From: Pseudo-nitzschia pungens | Taxonomy: Eukaryota > Bacillariophyta > Bacillariophyceae > Bacillariales > Bacillariaceae | Assembly (NCBI GenBank): GCA_037355855.1 | Contig: CM074762.1 | Location: forward strand, 3,906,001 to 3,970,000 | Length of the DNA stretch: 64,000 nucleotides | Direction: 5' to 3' | In this document: positions 60,770 through 64,000 of the stretch, piece after piece | Layout of the letters: each line of letters opens with the position of its first letter | Position numbering within the stretch: the first letter of the stretch is position 1 | Notes under the pieces: model-generated | Told to the model about the DNA's origin: nothing | What the model saw: the letters and a program-made list of their open reading frames with translations, nothing else | The model's database searches: none | Position numbers and translations under genes: made by a program

Positions 60770-61864
60770 TCAAACTTGGTACTTGTAGATCTTCTTCAGA
60801 TCTGGTGAATTTTCGTCACGACCACACTCTGCAATCTTTTGTGAAATGTTGTTCTCGGTTGAGTACAGCAACGGATGAGCTTTCATCGTTGCGAATTCCG
60901 GGATTTTCCCGATTCTCTGTTGCGTATTCGTCGGGATCTCACTCATGGTGGTCCATCCAGAAGCTTGAAAGTGTTCCGCTCTTGGTATTCCGACGTTTGT
61001 TTGGTGAGTGGCGGAAACTTTGCTCACCGCAGCGGTTTTTCGTTCACGCGCACGTTTCATAGAGTACCACTTGTTCTTTATGTCGTTGTCCGTTCGGTTC
61101 TTCATCAACTTCGCCATTGTGGACCATCTGGAAACCCAGAAAAGCATTTCGTTGAGTTTTATCCGTTCGACACCAAGCGAGGGAAGGGCGCAATCTGGTT
61201 CCGTGCACGAAACAAACGCTGCACGTACGGTACTTACTTTGCGCCGAAGTTTTTGTGAAAATACTCAATCATCGCCTCTTCTCGCTCGGTCCACTTTCCT
61301 TTTTTGATATCTGGACGCAAGTGATTGAGCCAGCGTTCTCGACACTGCTTGCCGTTTCTGGGAACTCCAAAGGTCTCGGTAAGTCGAACCGCAATTTGTG
61401 GCCACCTCGGATCGCATCCTCCAAATTTCTTCACCGCTGCGATGAGAGAATCGTCCTCCTTCCAATCGGGAGGAAATCAAGAATTAGCGCACAACAACGC
61501 GCAAATCGCAACGCGATGATTGAAATAAAATACACCGGGATGAGCGAGGTCGTCACAAAAAAAGTCTGCAAACGACACGACGTCGTTTGCGTATTTCATT
61601 GTTTTCGTCGTTGGTGCAGCCGTAGGGTGTAGAACTTACCACCTTCGACCAAGCTACTCTTTTCTTTCGTTTAGCAACAGCCTTGGCTGCTGGTGCAGCA
61701 GTGATAGGTGAGATATTGACCTTTTGAAACGGCCATGCTTCGTCCGAATCACCCAAACTATATCCGTTGAAAGGAATGTTACTCGCCGTCTGTTGCTCGG
61801 CAGTGACTCCAAACTGAACGACAGAACGTCTGTCGACATTGGTTGCTCCATCGGGTGATTCCAT
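60770..61864 (-). CDS. R2R3-MYB transcription factor-like protein
   Basis: Three exons, complement(join(60770..61127,61238..61458,61640..61864)), give 267 residues; joins restore AWSKV-EDDSLIAAV and NFGAK-WSTMAKLM. Two MYB repeats are present. R2 runs from VAWSKVEDDSL through WPQIAVRL to CRERWLNHLRP, with an insertion TETFGVPRNG before its recognition helix. R3 runs from KKGKWTEREEAMI through KWSTMAKLMKNRTDNDIKNKW. Such proteins bind DNA in the nucleus; R2R3 proteins of this compact kind include CDC5-like and c-MYB-like regulators. The N-terminal 70 residues end in a basic cluster (AKRKKRVAW) that may be a nuclear signal. The C-terminal 80 residues have no recognised domain. Target genes cannot be inferred. 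Confidence 0.9.
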
Positions 61865-62596
61865 AATGTTACTGATGCTGTGTTATGAAAACGAACAAAA
61901 ACGTTTGGAGTTGGAAATGGTTGACTATGTTTGTTGCGATGAGGAAGAACGCCGTGGTTTTTGAGATTTCAAGAACCCTTTTGTGAGGGTAGAATGCGTT
62001 TGTCGAGATCACTCAACAACTCAAAGTTTGTTGGATGAAAACTTCACGATTTAGACAATGTAACGGAAACGAAACCGACACTAGCTAGTACTTCGGTAGA
62101 TTTAACTCGATGTGGTTGATGTCCGTTTTTCCGACTGCAACTAGGACGAAAAAATACCAGTAGTGAAACTTGGTAAGGTTAATGAAAAGGCTCGAAAGCT
62201 TTACGCTCCTTCTCGTCGACATTTGGATCACAGATGCGACCAAAACTTGATTTCAAGAAACAAGAAATAGCGGTAATGCATCGTCTTGCCATCACACCAG
62301 AAATGAAACACGACTGACCCGAAACTGTGATAGCCATACAATCAGAACCGTTTTTGCTGGCATGGATTTTCAAAATTTTCATGTTGTAAGCGTTTGCGCA
62401 GTTTTTTTCTTTCACTACGTAGAGTATTCGTATCCTCCGTTTCAGCGACGTTGACGCTACTGCTAGCGAACTCGTCGACCAAGAACCCAGAGGTTGACTT
62501 GTAAATTATATATCAGTCTTTGTAGATAACCGACCGTAGACCCCGACAAAAGGACGGAAGTTTCATTTCCCGTATCAAGAATATCCATCCATCAAA
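61865..62596. other. Divergent intergenic region, MYB/NAP1
   Basis: Both promoters lie here. A 78-codon open frame at 62179-62415 (-) has no family and is not called. A GGTAAGGTTAATG motif lies at 62171-62183. Confidence 0.5.
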
Positions 62597-63691
62597 ATGG
62601 CAACTGAAGCAGAAACGACCACGATGACAATGGAAGAGAAGATCCAAGCCGAAATTGAGAAGGCGAAAGATATGAAGATTTCGGAAATGAAAATGAAACT
62701 CATGGCCAAGGGTGTATTGACTTCAACCTTTGTCGAGAAAGATGAATTTGTTCGAGCCTATGCTGAAGCTATGGTGAAAGATTCGGAGTCGGGAATGACG
62801 TCGGGGCTCAAAGGGTTTACACAAAATGACAGTGACGAAGATGGTGATGATAACGAAGAAGGTATTACCGAGGGTCTACCAGCTTATATGAAGCTACGTG
62901 TCGAGAGACTCCGAGCGATCAACAACGAACGAGAGGAGTTGATGAAACAATATTTAGCGGAGCGTGCCGCGATGGAAGCAAAATTTCAGAAGCTTTCAGA
63001 ACCACTTTACGAACGACGAAAAGAGGTGGTTCTGGGAAACCTCGACGATGAAATTGCTTCGGCTAGCGTAGCAGAAGAATCGGAAGTTGAAGGAGAAACA
63101 ATGGACAAGGGGATCCCAATGTTCTGGACCTGTGCCATTCAGCAGATGCCAGTAACCCAAGGGATTGTCTCGGAGAAAGATATCGAATGTCTTGGTCACC
63201 TGGAAGATATTAAGTGTTTCGACTATGAAAGTGGGGAGGGCTTTCGACTCGAATTTCATTTTGCTCCAAATGACTTTTTTGAAAATTCCGTGCTGACGAA
63301 AAGCTACGATGTTCCCAATCTACTACTTGCTGACGAACCTATTTTGAAGAACGTTCAGGGTTGTGAAATCAATTGGAAACCAAACAAATCCTTAACCCAC
63401 ATGGAAGTCACCAAGCAACAACGCGGGACAGGAAAGAATGCTGGTCAAGTTAGAACAGTTACGAAGAAGGTAGCTTGTGATTCTTTTTTCAGCTTCTTCA
63501 CGCCACCTGTGATGCCCAGTTTGGACACGATGGACGAAGAGGAATGTCTTCGTCTTGAGACTGCTTTCGACGAGGACTACGACATCGCCCAAGCCTTCAG
63601 ATCTCATATCATCCCAAAAGCAATCGAGTGGTTTGTTGGTGATGCGATGGAAAATGAATTGGAGGCGGCAATGGAGGGAATGCAACTTTAG
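62597..63691 (+). CDS. NAP1/SET-family histone chaperone
   Basis: A single exon from ATG 62597, 364 residues. Nucleosome assembly proteins bind H2A-H2B and shuttle histones. The dimerisation helix is visible (LRVERLRAINNEREELMKQYLAERAAMEAKFQ), followed by LYERRKEVV, GIPMFWTCAIQQM (the family's I-P-x-FW motif), EGFRLEFHFAPNDFFEN, NIDWK-like CEINWKPNKSL, CDSFFSFFTPPVMP and ADYDIAxxFR-like DEDYDIAQAFRSHIIPKAIEWFVG. An acidic patch lies at about residues 75-92. The long acidic C-terminal tail of animal NAP1 is almost absent here, replaced by a short ENELEAAMEGMQL. Single-copy function in chromatin assembly is inferred from the family. Confidence 0.94.
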   Translation: MATEAETTTMTMEEKIQAEIEKAKDMKISEMKMKLMAKGVLTSTFVEKDEFVRAYAEAMVKDSESGMTSGLKGFTQNDSDEDGDDNEEGITEGLPAYMKLRVERLRAINNEREELMKQYLAERAAMEAKFQKLSEPLYERRKEVVLGNLDDEIASASVAEESEVEGETMDKGIPMFWTCAIQQMPVTQGIVSEKDIECLGHLEDIKCFDYESGEGFRLEFHFAPNDFFENSVLTKSYDVPNLLLADEPILKNVQGCEINWKPNKSLTHMEVTKQQRGTGKNAGQVRTVTKKVACDSFFSFFTPPVMPSLDTMDEEECLRLETAFDEDYDIAQAFRSHIIPKAIEWFVGDAMENELEAAMEGMQL

Positions 63692-64000
63692 AGCTCACCA
63701 ACTTCAAAGCGCTGTGCCTCATGAGAAAAACCAGAAGAACTGATATTTATTCGCCTAGCTATTCACTGTATTATTAGATAATGCAGCAGAAGTAGCAAAA
63801 GCAATAGTAATATGATTGAGTTATGCAATTTTATCGTTTGTGTAGCGATGGTTTGATTCATTCTACCCTGTTGACATTGAAAATGAACGGTACTGGTACT
63901 CGTAATGTACTCTCAGCAATACCGACCTTGCGACTCCCGTTTTCAACCGAACACGATCAGCACTGAAAAACAATCTTTTACCATTACTTGTACACGTCCA
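63692..64000. other. 3' flank of NAP1 to window end
   Basis: Contains the likely NAP1 3' untranslated region. No further gene is supported within the remaining 309 bases. Confidence 0.5.

Overview
The window looks like nuclear DNA of a diatom, probably a raphid pennate; the species cannot be read from the sequence. Evidence: short GT-AG introns; plastid pre-sequences with a signal peptide ending in an ASAFAP-like motif (Phe at +1) on the desaturase, PPR-Smr, N-acetylglutamate kinase and an unknown 610-residue protein; a phosphoglycerate mutase with a mitochondrial-type leader, as in the mitochondrial lower glycolysis of diatoms; a plant/archaeal-type topoisomerase VI A subunit; and Ty3/gypsy and DIRS-type retroelements.

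Layout. 0.3-14.7 kb holds ordinary genes: plastid acyl-ACP desaturase (-), plastid PPR-Smr protein (+), TRM7-type tRNA 2'-O-methyltransferase (+), a secreted potato-inhibitor-I protein (+), and a one-ORF fusion of a prolyl 4-hydroxylase with a Skp1-type hydroxyproline GlcNAc-transferase (-). 15.4-20.2 kb is an unusual cassette: a 1035-residue Crypton-like tyrosine recombinase facing a RusA-type Holliday-junction resolvase, followed by minisatellites and a cluster of perfect hairpins. 20.6-34.5 kb is again cellular: phosphoglycerate mutase, RCC1, ARF GTPase, EBP2, N-acetylglutamate kinase and topoisomerase VI A. 35.0-45.2 kb is a complete 10.2-kb DIRS-like element (-) with split direct repeats, gag-like, RT-RNase H and tyrosine recombinase ORFs plus one unrecognised ORF. 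An amino-acid transporter follows, then a complete 5.8-kb Ty3/gypsy element (48.8-54.6 kb) with 190-bp LTRs and a 5-bp target duplication. The last 9 kb carries an unknown plastid-targeted protein, tRNA-Arg(UCG), a muniscin/TCUP-type mu-homology protein, an R2R3-MYB protein and a NAP1-family histone chaperone.

How the genes relate. There are no operons; genes are spliced singly and placed in all orientations. Themes are plastid metabolism and expression (desaturase, arginine synthesis, PPR-Smr), information processing (TRM7, EBP2, tRNA, topo VI, NAP1, MYB, RCC1), trafficking (ARF, mu-homology protein) and DNA mobility. Three chromosomal genes (PPR-Smr, EBP2 and the mu-homology gene, which has two sites) read correctly only if single extra bases are skipped. 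All four shifts have the same sign, suggesting assembly insertions, recent decay or +1 frameshifting. All exon joins were worked out by eye from splice signals, frame and family resemblance; no alignments were run.
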